Origin: Duganella margarita
GTDB lineage: Bacteria; Pseudomonadota; Gammaproteobacteria; Burkholderiales; Burkholderiaceae_D
Assembly (NCBI RefSeq): GCF_009857535.1
Contig: NZ_WWCS01000015.1
Location: 62,001 to 126,000, forward strand
DNA: 64,000 bases
Reading direction: 5' to 3'
This document shows, piece by piece, positions 23,901 to 33,486 of the stretch. Position 1 is the first letter of the stretch. Each line of letters opens with the position of its first letter. Below the pieces are notes generated by a model that ran no database searches, was not told where the DNA came from, and saw only the letters and a program-made list of their open reading frames with translations. A program made the translations under genes and the position numbers.

Positions 23901-26297
23901 ATGCAGAACCGCCGCACCGCTCCCCGCTTCGCTCTTGCCCCGCTGCCTCGCGCCCTGTTGTTGGGCGGGCTGATGGTGACTACTTTTGCCGTGGAGGCGC
24001 AGGAAAGCAGCGTAACGGACGGCGAATTGCAGTCCGTCGTCGTCACCGGCACCTACGCCAAGAACCGCCGCACCGTCGACTCCGAATCGCCAATCGACAT
24101 CATCGGCGCCAAGGAACTGCAAGCCAGCGGCTCGACCGAGCTGGCCACCGTGCTGGGACGCGTGCTGCCGTCGCTGAATTTCCCGCGCCCATCCGGCGCC
24201 GACGCCTCCGACGCCGTGCGTCCGGCGCAATTGCGCGGCCTGTCGCCGGACCAGGTACTGGTGCTGGTCAACGGCAAGCGCCGCCATACGTCGGCAGTGG
24301 TCAACGTCAACGGCACCCAGGGCCGCGGCTCGGCGCCGGTCGACCTGAATGCAATTCCGCTGTCGGCCATCGACCACATCGAGGTGCTGCGTGACGGCGC
24401 CGCCGCCCAGTATGGCTCCGACGCGATTGCCGGCGTGATCAACATCATCCTGAAAAAAGGCGCCAGCGGCGGCGAAGCCGAAATCGGCTTTGGCGAGTAC
24501 CAGAAACGTGACGGCCGCCAGCGCTCGGTGCGCGCTTCGGGCGGCCTGGCGCTGGGCGAAAACGGCTGGGTACGTCTGGCAGTCGATGCCGCCGACCGCG
24601 ATCCGACCAACCGCGCCGGCGCCGATTTCCGCAATCCCGCCGAGCCGCTGTACGGCAAGGTCACGCAGCGCTTCGGCGATCCGGACACCAAGCCGGCCTC
24701 GCTGTTCCTCAACAGCGAATACCGCGTCAACGACGATATCGACTGGTACGCCTTCGCCAATTACGGCCAGCGCGACACCTCGGCGGCCGCCACCTGGCGC
24801 ACCGCCTTCAACGGCACTGCGCTGCGCTCGCCGCTGTTCCCGCAGGGCTTCCTGCCGCTGGAAAACAGCCGCTCGACCGACACCGCGCTGGTAACCGGCG
24901 TGCGCGGCGAAAACACCGGCTGGCGCTGGGACCTGAGCGTTAATTACGGCGAGAACGAATTCAAGCTGAACCTGGACAACACCGTCAACCAGGACCTCGG
25001 CGCCAACAGCCCGACCCATTTCTATGCCGGCCGCCTGAAGAACTCGGAAACCGTGCTCAACTTCGACGTCGCCAAGGACTTCCCGGTCGAAGCCTTCAGC
25101 GGCCCGGTCACCGTGGCGCTGGGCACCGAGTACCGCAAGGAAACCTATGAAATCGGCGCCGGCGATGTGGCCTCGTACAGCGGCACCGGCGCGCAAGGCT
25201 TCTCCGGCTTCCGCCCGGTCAATGCCGGCAGCAACAGCCGCAACAACAAATCGATCTACGCCAACGTCGAAGCGGAAATCACCAAGCAGTTCTCGGCCTC
25301 CGCCGCGCTGCGTCACGAACGCTACAGCGATTTCGGCAACACCACCTCGGCCAAGGGCTCGGCCCGCTACGCCTTCAACGAGATCGTGTCGCTGCGCGCC
25401 ACCGCTTCGTCGGGCTTCCGCGCGCCGTCACTGGCGCAGCAGTTCTACACCATCACCACCACCAACTTCTCGGTGGTCAATGGCGTCAATACGCCGATTG
25501 AAACCGGTACCTTCGCGGTCGGCAGCGCCGCCGCCACGGCGCTCGGCGCGACTCCGCTGAAGGCCGAGAAAGCCCGCAACTACAGCCTCGGCCTGGTAGT
25601 GCAGCCGAGCCGCAACTGGACTACCACGGTGGACGCCTACCGCATCAATATCGACGACCGCGTCGCGCTGTCGGCCAATATGACGCTGAACCAGACGCTG
25701 AAGAATGCGCTGGCCACGCAAGGCATCCTGGTCGGCGCCGGCCGCTACTTCACCAACGCCATCGACACCCGTACCACCGGCGTCGATGTACTGAGCACCT
25801 ACCGCTGGGACACGCGTGACTACGGCCGCTTCGACTTCACCGGCGCGTACAACCACAACAAGACGGATGTGGAAGGCATCAAGGCCAACCCGGCGATCCT
25901 GACCGCCAACGGCCTGACGCTGATCGACCGCCAGACCGTCAACCGCCTGACCGTCGGTTCGCCGAAAGACAAGCTGAGCCTGACCACCGACTGGGCCATC
26001 AGCAACTGGGGCCTGCGCGCGGTGGTCAACCGCTACGGCAGCTTCACGGTGCCGCAGAATAATGCCACGCTGGACCAGACCTACGATCCGCAATGGACGC
26101 TGGACCTGTCGGGCAACGTCAAGCTGGGCAAGAACTGGCGCCTGACGGCCGGCGTGGATAACGCCACCAACCGCTACCCGGACCAGGTAACGTCGGCGGG
26201 CAACCTCAACACCAACGGCATCTACCCGTACAGCGGCTGGGCGCCGAACGGCTTCAACGGCCGCTACTACTACGCCAAGGCCAGCTACACCTGGTAA
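23901..26297 (+). CDS. TonB-dependent outer-membrane receptor
   Basis: 798 residues. After a signal peptide (about 1-35, ending AVEAQES) a TonB-box-like stretch (LQSVVVTGTYAKNRR) leads to the plug domain, which has VLVLVNGKRRHTSAVVNVNG and DGAAAQYGSDAIAGVINIILKKG. A 22-strand barrel follows and ends in a C-terminal aromatic (KASYTW). Receptors with the PVDLNAIPLSAIDHIEVLRDGAAAQ pattern are abundant in Oxalobacteraceae and often import oligosaccharides, but the ligand is not encoded nearby. I chose ATG 23901, preceded by GAGAAAG, over a TTG at 23883. Confidence 0.9.
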   Translation: MQNRRTAPRFALAPLPRALLLGGLMVTTFAVEAQESSVTDGELQSVVVTGTYAKNRRTVDSESPIDIIGAKELQASGSTELATVLGRVLPSLNFPRPSGADASDAVRPAQLRGLSPDQVLVLVNGKRRHTSAVVNVNGTQGRGSAPVDLNAIPLSAIDHIEVLRDGAAAQYGSDAIAGVINIILKKGASGGEAEIGFGEYQKRDGRQRSVRASGGLALGENGWVRLAVDAADRDPTNRAGADFRNPAEPLYGKVTQRFGDPDTKPASLFLNSEYRVNDDIDWYAFANYGQRDTSAAATWRTAFNGTALRSPLFPQGFLPLENSRSTDTALVTGVRGENTGWRWDLSVNYGENEFKLNLDNTVNQDLGANSPTHFYAGRLKNSETVLNFDVAKDFPVEAFSGPVTVALGTEYRKETYEIGAGDVASYSGTGAQGFSGFRPVNAGSNSRNNKSIYANVEAEITKQFSASAALRHERYSDFGNTTSAKGSARYAFNEIVSLRATASSGFRAPSLAQQFYTITTTNFSVVNGVNTPIETGTFAVGSAAATALGATPLKAEKARNYSLGLVVQPSRNWTTTVDAYRINIDDRVALSANMTLNQTLKNALATQGILVGAGRYFTNAIDTRTTGVDVLSTYRWDTRDYGRFDFTGAYNHNKTDVEGIKANPAILTANGLTLIDRQTVNRLTVGSPKDKLSLTTDWAISNWGLRAVVNRYGSFTVPQNNATLDQTYDPQWTLDLSGNVKLGKNWRLTAGVDNATNRYPDQVTSAGNLNTNGIYPYSGWAPNGFNGRYYYAKASYTW

Positions 26298-26315
26298 CCC
26301 GCACGGCGGCGAGCT

Positions 26316-26344
26316 GGGGTCTGACCCGTGCCGGGTCAGACCCC
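26316..26344. repeat. GGGGTC-type palindrome between convergent genes
   Basis: Perfect 13-bp inverted repeat GGGGTCTGACCCG (26316-26328) and CGGGTCAGACCCC (26332-26344) with a TGC loop. It sits between the convergent stops of the receptor and the chemoreceptor. It looks like a short REP-type element related by core sequence to the longer palindrome at 61276-61369, and it may also serve as a terminator. Confidence 0.7.
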
Positions 26345-26370
26345 GATGTGCCCGGGTTTAGCGTTACGGC

Positions 26371-27975
26371 TCACGCCACCGCCAGCCGATTCACGCACGG
26401 TTTTGCTGGCGGCGGGGTCCCCGCCAGCTTGAACACGCTCACCGCCTGCGCCAACAGGTCCGCCTGGTCGCGCATGCTTTGCGCGGCGGCGGCGGCCTGT
26501 TCCACCAGCGCCGCGTTCTGCTGCGTCACATCGTCAATCGACACAATCGCCTGATTCACCTGCTCGATCCCGGTGCTCTGCTCGCTGCTGGCGGCGCTGA
26601 TCTGGTGCATGATCGCCGCCACCTGCTGCACCGACTGCACAATACCCTGCATGGTCGCCCCAGCCTGGCTGACCAGCGCCGCGCCGGCGTCTACCGTCTC
26701 CACCGACCGTCCGATCAGCTCCTTGATCTCCTTGGCCGCCGAGGCCGACCGCTGCGCCAGGTTGCGCACTTCCGACGCCACCACCGCAAAGCCCCGCCCC
26801 TGTTCGCCGGCGCGCGCCGCCTCCACGGCCGCGTTCAACGCCAGGATATTGGTCTGGAACGCAATGCCGTCAATCACGCTGATGATGTCGACGATCTTGC
26901 TGGAACTTTCCTTGATCGCGCCCATCGTGGTCACCACCTGGCCGACCACCTGGCCGCCCTGGGTGGCGTAGTCGCTGGCGGTCACCACCAGCCTGGTCGC
27001 CTGGCGCGCGTTTTCGGCGTTCTGTGACACGGTCGAGGTCAGCTCTTCCATTGACGACGCCGTTTCCTCCAGGCTGGACGCCTGCTGCTCGGTGCGTGAC
27101 GACAGGTCCAGGTTGCCGCTGGCGATTTCATTCGACGCCGTGGCAATCGTGTCCGTACCTGATCGCACCTGCCCCACCGTGCGCGCCAGCGCGTCGTTCA
27201 TGTCGATCAGCGCGCGCAACAGCTGGCCGGTTTCATCGGTGGTGTGGCATTCCATGCGCATGGTCAGATCGCCGCCGGCCACCGCCTGCGCCATGCCCAC
27301 CGCGCGGTTGAGCGGCTGCGTGATGCTGCGCGTGATCACATACAGCACCCACGCCGCCAGCGCGGCCGCCACCAGCGTCAGCACAATCATCGTGGTGCGC
27401 GAACTGGCGTAGGAGCGCTCCGCCACGGCGCTGGTCTCCTCCACGGCGGCAATCTGAAACTTGACCATGTCGGTCAAGGCATTCAGATAGGCGGTCTGTT
27501 CCTTGCGCACCGTGGTCAGCAGATATTTGACCGATTCGTCGCGCTGGCCCTGATCGCTGGACATCTTCAGGAACGCGCTCTGCACCACCGCGTATTTTTC
27601 CCGCGCATCGAGCACCGCTTGCAGCTTGACTTTGCTTTGTGGATCTTCATCGTCGGCGATCAGCTTGCCCAGCTTGTCGAGCCGCTCGCCGTTTTCCACG
27701 CGCCGTTTCTCCACGCGCTCCAGTTCGGCCCTGACCACCGCCGGATCGGTCGACAGCATGGCGTTGCGCATCGCGCGCGCCACATCGTTCAAACCGCCTA
27801 TCGTTTCGTAAGCCAGTATGACCTTGGGAACCTTATCGACCGCGAGATCCTTGGTGTTGCTATTGAGCTTGCCAAGATTGCTGATGCCTTCGACGGCGAT
27901 CCCGATCATGAAGAGGATGGCCATGCCCAGACCGGCCGCCAGGCGGTAGCCGATTTTCCAATTACCGATACCCAT
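26371..27975 (-). CDS. Methyl-accepting chemotaxis protein
   Basis: 534 residues. An N-terminal membrane helix (about 10-32) is followed by a four-helix-bundle sensor segment (4HB_MCP-like, roughly 33-190), a second helix (about 191-212) and a HAMP domain. The cytoplasmic signalling domain is unmistakable, with ASSMEELTSTVSQNAENARQAT, IDGIAFQTNILALNAAVEAARAGEQGRGFAVVASEVRNLAQRSA and EQVNQAIVSIDDVTQQNAALVEQ. The tail ends KPCVNRLAVA, without the NWETF-type CheR-binding pentapeptide. I chose ATG 27975 with GGGAG upstream. No che genes are nearby. Confidence 0.93.
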   Translation of the reverse strand: MGIGNWKIGYRLAAGLGMAILFMIGIAVEGISNLGKLNSNTKDLAVDKVPKVILAYETIGGLNDVARAMRNAMLSTDPAVVRAELERVEKRRVENGERLDKLGKLIADDEDPQSKVKLQAVLDAREKYAVVQSAFLKMSSDQGQRDESVKYLLTTVRKEQTAYLNALTDMVKFQIAAVEETSAVAERSYASSRTTMIVLTLVAAALAAWVLYVITRSITQPLNRAVGMAQAVAGGDLTMRMECHTTDETGQLLRALIDMNDALARTVGQVRSGTDTIATASNEIASGNLDLSSRTEQQASSLEETASSMEELTSTVSQNAENARQATRLVVTASDYATQGGQVVGQVVTTMGAIKESSSKIVDIISVIDGIAFQTNILALNAAVEAARAGEQGRGFAVVASEVRNLAQRSASAAKEIKELIGRSVETVDAGAALVSQAGATMQGIVQSVQQVAAIMHQISAASSEQSTGIEQVNQAIVSIDDVTQQNAALVEQAAAAAQSMRDQADLLAQAVSVFKLAGTPPPAKPCVNRLAVA

Positions 27976-28055
27976 GTGCGCTCCCAAAGTTGGTTGCAGG
28001 GATTCAGTATATGGTCATTTCGATATTAAAATACAAAAAATTCAATAACTGTTTT

Positions 28056-28084
28056 GCTGCCGCCACAACTGATGCGGCGGCAGC
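28056..28084 (-). other. Hairpin downstream of cysB
   Basis: GCTGCCGCC (28056-28064) pairs perfectly with GGCGGCAGC (28076-28084), ending 7 bases from the cysB stop. A T-rich stretch comes only about 20 bases later on the minus strand, so it may be an mRNA 3'-end stabiliser rather than a true intrinsic terminator. Confidence 0.4.
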
Positions 28085-28090
28085 AACTGA

Positions 28091-29023
28091 TCAGGCCAGA
28101 TCGCCGCCGTTGAGGGCGGCGTCGATATCGGCGCGGGTCAGGTCCGGCGCGAATTCCTGGATGAAGTGGTAGGCATACGAGCGCAGGTATGCCCCCTTGC
28201 GGACTGCAAGCCGCGTGGTGTTCTGCGCGAACAGGTGCGAGGCTTCCACAGCGCGCATGCCCTTGTCGCGGCCGTGGTCGAACGCCATCGAGGCGACGAT
28301 GCCGACGCCCAGGCCCAGCGACACGTACTGCTTGATCACGTCCGAGTCCATCGCGGTCAGCACGATGTCCGGCTTGACGCCGGCCTGCGCGAACGCCGCA
28401 TCGATATGGCCGCGGCCGGTAAAGCCGACGTCATAGGTAATCAGCGGGAACTCGGCCAAGTCTTCCAGCCTGATCGGCGAGCGCGACAGCAGCGGATGGC
28501 CGTCCGGCACCACGATCAAATGGCTCCAGCGGTAGCACGGAAACGACACCAGGTCCGGGAACTGCGACAGGCCTTCGGTGGCGATGCCGATGTCGGTCTT
28601 GCCGGACAAGATCCATTCGGCGATGTGCTCGGGCGCGCTCTGCTGCAAGGCGATGCGCACGTCCGGATAGGCGGTGCGGAAACTCTGCACCACTTTCGGC
28701 AGCGCATAGCGCGCCTGCGTATGGGTGGCCGCCACGCTCAGCGTGCCGCTTTGCTGGCCGGTATATTCCAGGCTGGCCTGTTGCAGATTCTCGGCCTCGA
28801 TCAGCAGGCGGTCGATGATCTTCAGGATGCCTTTGCCCGGCTCGGTCATGCCGGTCAGGCGCTTGCCGTTACGCTCGAAAATCACGACGCCCAGTTCGTC
28901 TTCCAGCTCGCGGATCTGGCGCGACACGCCAGGCTGCGAGGTGAACAGGGCATTCGCCACTTCGGTCAGGTTGTAGCCACGACGGGCTGCTTCGCGGATG
29001 GACCGCAGCTGTTGAAAATTCAT
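28091..29023 (-). CDS. cysB: CysB-type LysR family transcriptional regulator
   Basis: 310 residues. The N-terminal winged helix-turn-helix (MNFQQLRSIREAARRGYNLTEVANALFTSQPGVSRQIRELE) is the CysB/Cbl version of the LysR domain. A periplasmic-binding-protein-like effector domain occupies the rest. CysB activates sulfate-assimilation genes when N-acetylserine signals low sulfur. The start overlaps the stop of cysA by four bases, placing the regulator at the 3' end of the sulfate transporter operon. Relatives in Burkholderia have the same arrangement. Confidence 0.93.
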   Translation of the reverse strand: MNFQQLRSIREAARRGYNLTEVANALFTSQPGVSRQIRELEDELGVVIFERNGKRLTGMTEPGKGILKIIDRLLIEAENLQQASLEYTGQQSGTLSVAATHTQARYALPKVVQSFRTAYPDVRIALQQSAPEHIAEWILSGKTDIGIATEGLSQFPDLVSFPCYRWSHLIVVPDGHPLLSRSPIRLEDLAEFPLITYDVGFTGRGHIDAAFAQAGVKPDIVLTAMDSDVIKQYVSLGLGVGIVASMAFDHGRDKGMRAVEASHLFAQNTTRLAVRKGAYLRSYAYHFIQEFAPDLTRADIDAALNGGDLA

Positions 29024-30090
29024 ATGGATGCTCCTTCGTCCACGAACACCCGCAGGCGCTTGGGACGTACAACTAACGTTTCGCCTTCTTTCAGGCCCAG
29101 GGCGCTGAAGCGCTCATTCGGAATCACGGCTTCAATCAATTCGTTGGTATCGTCGCGCTCCAGGTCCAGCTGGGCCAGCGGGCCGATCGCATGCGCGCGG
29201 CGCAGCTTGACCACGATGCCTTCGGCGCCCGGCGTGTAGCGGTCCACTTCCAGCTCGTGCGGACGGACGTAGGCGGTGCCCTTGCCGGCTGCGCCGCCTT
29301 CGCCCGGCACGGTAAAGCTGGCGTCGCCGCTGGCGAGGATGCCGTCCTGCACGCGGCCGTGGAATACGTTCACATTGCCGAGGAAGCCATAGACGAAGGG
29401 CGAGGCCGGATGGTTGTAGACCTCGTCCGGCGCGCCGATCTGTTCGACGTTACCCTTGTTCATCAGCACCACCTGGTCGGCCACTTCCAGCGCCTCCTCC
29501 TGGTCGTGGGTGACGAAGATGGACGTGACGTGCAGCTCGTCGTGCAGGCGGCGCAGCCAGCGGCGCAATTCCTTGCGCACCTTGGCGTCCAGTGCGCCGA
29601 ACGGTTCGTCCAGCAACAGCACGCGCGGTTCCACCGCCAGCGCGCGCGCCAGGGCGATACGCTGACGCTGGCCGCCCGACAGTTGCGGCGGATAGCGGTC
29701 GGCCAGCCAGTCCAGCTGCACCAGTTCCAGCAGGTCTTTGACCTTGCGGCGGATCTGGTCTTCCGATGGGCGTTCGCTGCGCGGTTTGACGCGCAGGCCG
29801 AAGGCGACGTTTTCAAACACGGTCATGTGCTTGAACAGCGCGTAATGCTGGAACACGAAGCCGACCTGGCGCTCGCGCACATGGCTGCGGGAGGCGTCCT
29901 GCCCTTCCAGCAATACCTGGCCCGAGTCCGGATGTTCGAGGCCGGCGATACAGCGCAGCAGCGTGGTCTTGCCGCAGCCTGACGGACCGAGCAGCGCGGT
30001 CAGCTCGCCTTGCGGGAAATCCAGCGACACGTTGTTGAGGGCGACAAAATCGCCGAAACGCTTGTTGATGTTTTTAACTTGGATCGTCAT
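29020..30090 (-). CDS. cysA: Sulfate/thiosulfate ABC transporter, ATP-binding subunit
   Basis: 356 residues. ABC ATPase of the sulfate permease, with Walker A GPSGCGKTTLLR near residue 35, signature LSGGQRQRIALARAL near 135 and Walker B VLLLDEPFGALD. The regulatory C-terminal TOBE-like domain spans about 240-356. The pairing with cysW and cysT identifies the substrate as sulfate or thiosulfate. Four bases separate it from cysW, and its stop overlaps the cysB start. Confidence 0.95.
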   Translation of the reverse strand: MTIQVKNINKRFGDFVALNNVSLDFPQGELTALLGPSGCGKTTLLRCIAGLEHPDSGQVLLEGQDASRSHVRERQVGFVFQHYALFKHMTVFENVAFGLRVKPRSERPSEDQIRRKVKDLLELVQLDWLADRYPPQLSGGQRQRIALARALAVEPRVLLLDEPFGALDAKVRKELRRWLRRLHDELHVTSIFVTHDQEEALEVADQVVLMNKGNVEQIGAPDEVYNHPASPFVYGFLGNVNVFHGRVQDGILASGDASFTVPGEGGAAGKGTAYVRPHELEVDRYTPGAEGIVVKLRRAHAIGPLAQLDLERDDTNELIEAVIPNERFSALGLKEGETLVVRPKRLRVFVDEGASI

Positions 30091-30094
30091 GGTA

Positions 30095-30985
30095 TTACTC
30101 CGAAAGGCGGGCGTCGTCAGCGACGGATTCGTTCAGGCGCCAGGCGATAAAGGTTTTCACTACCAGCGTCACCAGGGCCAGCAGCGCCAGCAGCGACGCC
30201 ACGGCAAAGGCGGCGGCAAAGTTGTATTCGTTGTAGAGAATCTCCACTTGCAGCGGCATGGTGTTGGTCTCGCCACGGATGTGACCGGACACCACCGACA
30301 CCGCGCCGAACTCGCCCATGGCGCGGGCGTTACACAAGATCACGCCGTACAGCAGGCCCCACTTGATATTCGGCAGCGTCACGCGGCGGAAGGTGTCCCA
30401 GCCCGACGCGCCCAGCACGATGGCGGCCTCTTCTTCTTCGCTGCCCTGCGCCTGCATCAGCGGGATCAGCTCGCGCGCCACGAACGGGAAGGTGACGAAG
30501 ATGGTGGCCAGCACAATGCCCGGCACCGCGAACAGGATCTTGATGTCGTGGTCCATCAGCCATGGCCCGAAGTAGCCCTGCGCGCCGAACAGCAGCACGT
30601 AGATCAGGCCGGAAATCACCGGCGACACCGAGAACGGCAGATCGATCAAGGTCAGCAAAATGCTCTTGCCGCGGAACTCGAACTTGGCGATACACCACGA
30701 GGCGGCCACGCCGAACACCAGGTTCAGCGGTACGGCGATGGCGGCGGTGATCAGCGTCAGCTTGATGGCCGAGATGGCGTCCTCGTCAATGATTGCGGCG
30801 ACATAGGCGTCCCAGCCTTTTTTCAGGCCTTCGTAGAATACCGAGACCAGCGGCACGAACAGGAACAAGGTCAGGAAGATCAGCGCAACGGCGATCAGGA
30901 CGACGCGCACCCAGCCTGGTTCCAGGCTCTTCGGCGCCGACGGCAGTTCGCCGCGACGCGGTGCAGTGACAGGCGTAGCACTCAT
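30095..30985 (-). CDS. cysW: Sulfate ABC transporter permease CysW
   Basis: 296 residues, inner-membrane permease with about six helices. An N-terminal tail (MSATPVTAPRRGELPSAP) precedes the first helix (LIAVALIFLTLFLFVPLVSVFYE). The EAA loop that contacts CysA reads EEAAIVLGASGWDTFRRVTLP. ARAMGEFGAVSVVSGHIRGETNTMPLQVEILYNEY is characteristic of CysW. I chose ATG 30985; longer upstream extensions in this frame read into cysT. Two bases separate it from cysT. Confidence 0.95.
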   Translation of the reverse strand: MSATPVTAPRRGELPSAPKSLEPGWVRVVLIAVALIFLTLFLFVPLVSVFYEGLKKGWDAYVAAIIDEDAISAIKLTLITAAIAVPLNLVFGVAASWCIAKFEFRGKSILLTLIDLPFSVSPVISGLIYVLLFGAQGYFGPWLMDHDIKILFAVPGIVLATIFVTFPFVARELIPLMQAQGSEEEEAAIVLGASGWDTFRRVTLPNIKWGLLYGVILCNARAMGEFGAVSVVSGHIRGETNTMPLQVEILYNEYNFAAAFAVASLLALLALVTLVVKTFIAWRLNESVADDARLSE

Positions 30986-30987
30986 GA

Positions 30988-31863
30988 TTATTTCCCCGAC
31001 TTTCCGCGTGCCCAGGCCTGCAGCAGATTGATCCCCAACAGCATCAGGAAGGACACCACCAGCATCACCGTCGCAATCGCGGTGGCGCCGGCGTAGTCGT
31101 ACTGCTCCAGCTTGGTGATGATGAACAACGGCGTGATTTCCGACACCATCGGCATATTGCCGGCGATGAAAATCACCGAGCCGTATTCGCCGGTGGCGCG
31201 GGCGAAGGCCAGCGCGAAGCCAGTCATCAGCGACGGCATAATGGTCGGGAACACCACGCGCGAGAAGGTCTGCCAGGCGTTGGCGCCGAGGCTGGCGGCG
31301 GCTTCTTCCAGTTCGCGTTCGGCGTCTTCCAGCACCGGTTGCACGGTGCGCACCACGAACGGCAGGCCGATAAAGGTCAGCGCGATCACCACGCCGATTG
31401 GCGTGAACGCCACCTTGATGCCCCACATGCCTTCGATCACCTGGCCGAGCCAGCCGTTGGCCGAATACAGCGCGGTCAGCGTAATGCCGGCCACGGCGGT
31501 CGGCAGCGCGAACGGCAGGTCGACCAGCGCGTCGATAATGCGCTTGCCGGGAAATTCATAGCGCACCAGCACCCAGGCCACGATGCCGCCGAAGATGACG
31601 TTGATGAACGCGCCCAGCAGCGAGGCGCCGAACGTCAATCGGTACGAGGCCATCACGCGCGCCGAGGTCACCGTGGCCCAGAACGATTCCCAGGTCAGCG
31701 TGAACGTTTTGAGGAATACGGCAGACAGCGGGATCAGGACGATCAGCGTCAGGTAAAAAATGGTGAACCCCAGCGAGAGCCGGAATCCCGGCATCACGCG
31801 GAATGGTGCGCCCCGCTTGGCCACTGGCGGGGTGACCTCGGATGCTGCAAGAACAGCTGACAT
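30988..31863 (-). CDS. cysT: Sulfate ABC transporter permease CysT
   Basis: 291 residues, partner permease of CysW (also called CysU). The first helix is LGFTIFYLTLIVLIPLSAVFL. The EAA loop is EEAAASLGANAWQTFSRVVFPTIMPSLMTGFALAFARATGEYGS, and VIFIAGNMPMVSEITPLFIITKLEQYDY is diagnostic. The start is at 31863, with AAGGGAGC about 5 bases upstream; the longer ORF to 31938 has no ribosome binding site. It is the first gene of the cysT-cysW-cysA-cysB run. The binding-protein gene sbp lies 2.2 kb further upstream, not adjacent. Confidence 0.95.
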   Translation of the reverse strand: MSAVLAASEVTPPVAKRGAPFRVMPGFRLSLGFTIFYLTLIVLIPLSAVFLKTFTLTWESFWATVTSARVMASYRLTFGASLLGAFINVIFGGIVAWVLVRYEFPGKRIIDALVDLPFALPTAVAGITLTALYSANGWLGQVIEGMWGIKVAFTPIGVVIALTFIGLPFVVRTVQPVLEDAERELEEAAASLGANAWQTFSRVVFPTIMPSLMTGFALAFARATGEYGSVIFIAGNMPMVSEITPLFIITKLEQYDYAGATAIATVMLVVSFLMLLGINLLQAWARGKSGK

Positions 31864-31958
31864 GAATGCTCCCTTATTACAAAACCTTCTATAAGGGCTG
31901 CATGTTCTCACCTCTGCTTCATAATACAAACGAAGCAATAGTCATTTGATTAGATGAT

Positions 31959-32735
31959 TCAGCTATATACGAGCTTTGCCGCCACGGCAACAAGTGTTAC
32001 CGCAAGCAAGCCCCGCAACAGGCGTTCCGGCACCGCGCGCGCGGCGTAGGCGCCGATGGTGATGCCGGGCAGCGAACCGACCAGCAGGGTCAGCAGCAAG
32101 CTCCAGTTGATCGAGCCCAGCCACCAATGCCCGACGGCGGCGATGGCGGTCAGCGGCACCGCATAGGCGATGTCGGTGCCGGCCACTTCGGCGGCGGTCA
32201 GGCGCGGATAGAGCATCACCAGCAAGGTGGCCCCAATCGCGCCGGCGCCGATGGAGGAAATCGTCACCAACGTGCCCAGCACGGCGCCGGAAACGATGGT
32301 GGCGGTGCTCAGCGCGCGGCCTTGCAGCTGGCGTTCGGGATGGGCGTTGATCCAGGCCAGCATCTTGCGTTTGAACAGCAGCGCGATCACGGTCAGCAGC
32401 ACCGAGCTGGCGATCATGTAGCGGATGATCTGGCCCATCTCCTTGTTGAGGGTGCCGAAGTGCTTGAGCGCCAGGCTGGCGCAGAAGGCGGCCGGCAATG
32501 CGCCGATGCACAGGCGGCGGACAATGTCCCAATGGACGGTGCCGCGCATTCTATGGGTGAAGGTGCCGACGCCCTTGGTCAGCGAGGCAAACGCCAGGTC
32601 GGTACCGACCGCCACGGCGGGCGTGACACCGAACAGCAAGGTCAGCAGCGGCGTCATCAGCGAACCGCCGCCGACACCGGTCATGCCGACCAGTAAGCCG
32701 ACTGCGAATCCTGAAACGACGAATTGCACATCCAT
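31959..32735 (-). CDS. TauE/SafE (TSUP) family membrane protein
   Basis: 258 residues, about seven or eight membrane helices. The opening FAVGLLVGMTGVGGGSLMTPLLTLLFGVTPAVAVGTDLAFASLTKGVGT is the TSUP signature, and its second repeat is SSIGAGAIGATLLVMLYPRL. The family moves sulfite, sulfonates or related sulfur anions, usually outward. Placement between sbp and cysT suggests a sulfur anion substrate here, an inference from context. 95 bases separate it from cysT. Confidence 0.9.
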   Translation of the reverse strand: MDVQFVVSGFAVGLLVGMTGVGGGSLMTPLLTLLFGVTPAVAVGTDLAFASLTKGVGTFTHRMRGTVHWDIVRRLCIGALPAAFCASLALKHFGTLNKEMGQIIRYMIASSVLLTVIALLFKRKMLAWINAHPERQLQGRALSTATIVSGAVLGTLVTISSIGAGAIGATLLVMLYPRLTAAEVAGTDIAYAVPLTAIAAVGHWWLGSINWSLLLTLLVGSLPGITIGAYAARAVPERLLRGLLAVTLVAVAAKLVYS

Positions 32736-32820
32736 GCGATTTCCCCAAAGTAAGCCCGAAGGTTATCCTACTCTGGGGAAAGATCCAAACAACGGAAAAC
32801 TAATAAGCTTATTTGCTCGC

Positions 32821-33459
32821 TTATTTATTTGGTTGCGGAGTCACGCGCAGGTACGGACGCTCGGCGGTGAAGCCCTTTGGATACTTCTGCTTCAGTACTT
32901 CCGGATCCTGTACAGTCAGCGGAATGATGACGTCGTCGCCATCTCTCCAGTTGCCCGGCGTGGCCACGGTGTAGCCATCGGTCAGTTGCAGCGCATCGAT
33001 CACGCGCAGCACTTCGTCGAAGTTACGGCCGGTGCTCATCGGATAGGTGATGGTCAGGCGCACTTTCTTGTTCGGATCGATCACGAACAGCGAACGCACG
33101 GTGGCCGTGGCCGACGCTTCCGGGTGGATCATGTCATACAGGCCCGACACCTTGCGGTCCGCATCGGCGATGATCGGGAAACCGACCACGGTCTTCTGCG
33201 TTTCTTCGATGTCCTTGATCCAGGCCTTGTGCGACTCGGCCGGGTCAACCGACAGCGCGATGGCTTTGACATTGCGCTTGTCGAATTCAGGCTTCAGCTT
33301 GGCAGTCAGGCCCAGCTCGGTGGTGCAGACCGGCGTGAAGTCGGCCGGATGCGAAAACAGCACCACCCACGAATTGCCAGCCCACTCGTGGAACTTCAGT
33401 GGGCCGATGGAAGAATCTTGTTCGAAATCAGGCGCGGTATCGCCCAGGCGGATAGTCAT
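32821..33459 (-). CDS. lsfA: 1-Cys peroxiredoxin (LsfA/Prx6 type)
   Basis: 212 residues, peroxide-reducing enzyme. The peroxidatic cysteine is at residue 45 within PADFTPVCTTELG, and no resolving cysteine is visible. The C-terminal extension (DALQLTDGYTVATPGNWRDGDDVIIP) is that of the Prx6 subfamily. Pseudomonas putida LsfA belongs to this group and is induced by sulfate limitation, which fits the location amid cys genes. The gene symbol is by analogy. The spacing to the flanking genes is 27-85 bases, so co-transcription is plausible. Confidence 0.9.
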   Translation of the reverse strand: MTIRLGDTAPDFEQDSSIGPLKFHEWAGNSWVVLFSHPADFTPVCTTELGLTAKLKPEFDKRNVKAIALSVDPAESHKAWIKDIEETQKTVVGFPIIADADRKVSGLYDMIHPEASATATVRSLFVIDPNKKVRLTITYPMSTGRNFDEVLRVIDALQLTDGYTVATPGNWRDGDDVIIPLTVQDPEVLKQKYPKGFTAERPYLRVTPQPNK

Positions 33460-33486
33460 AGTTGGTCTCCAGAATAGAAAAAAGCA

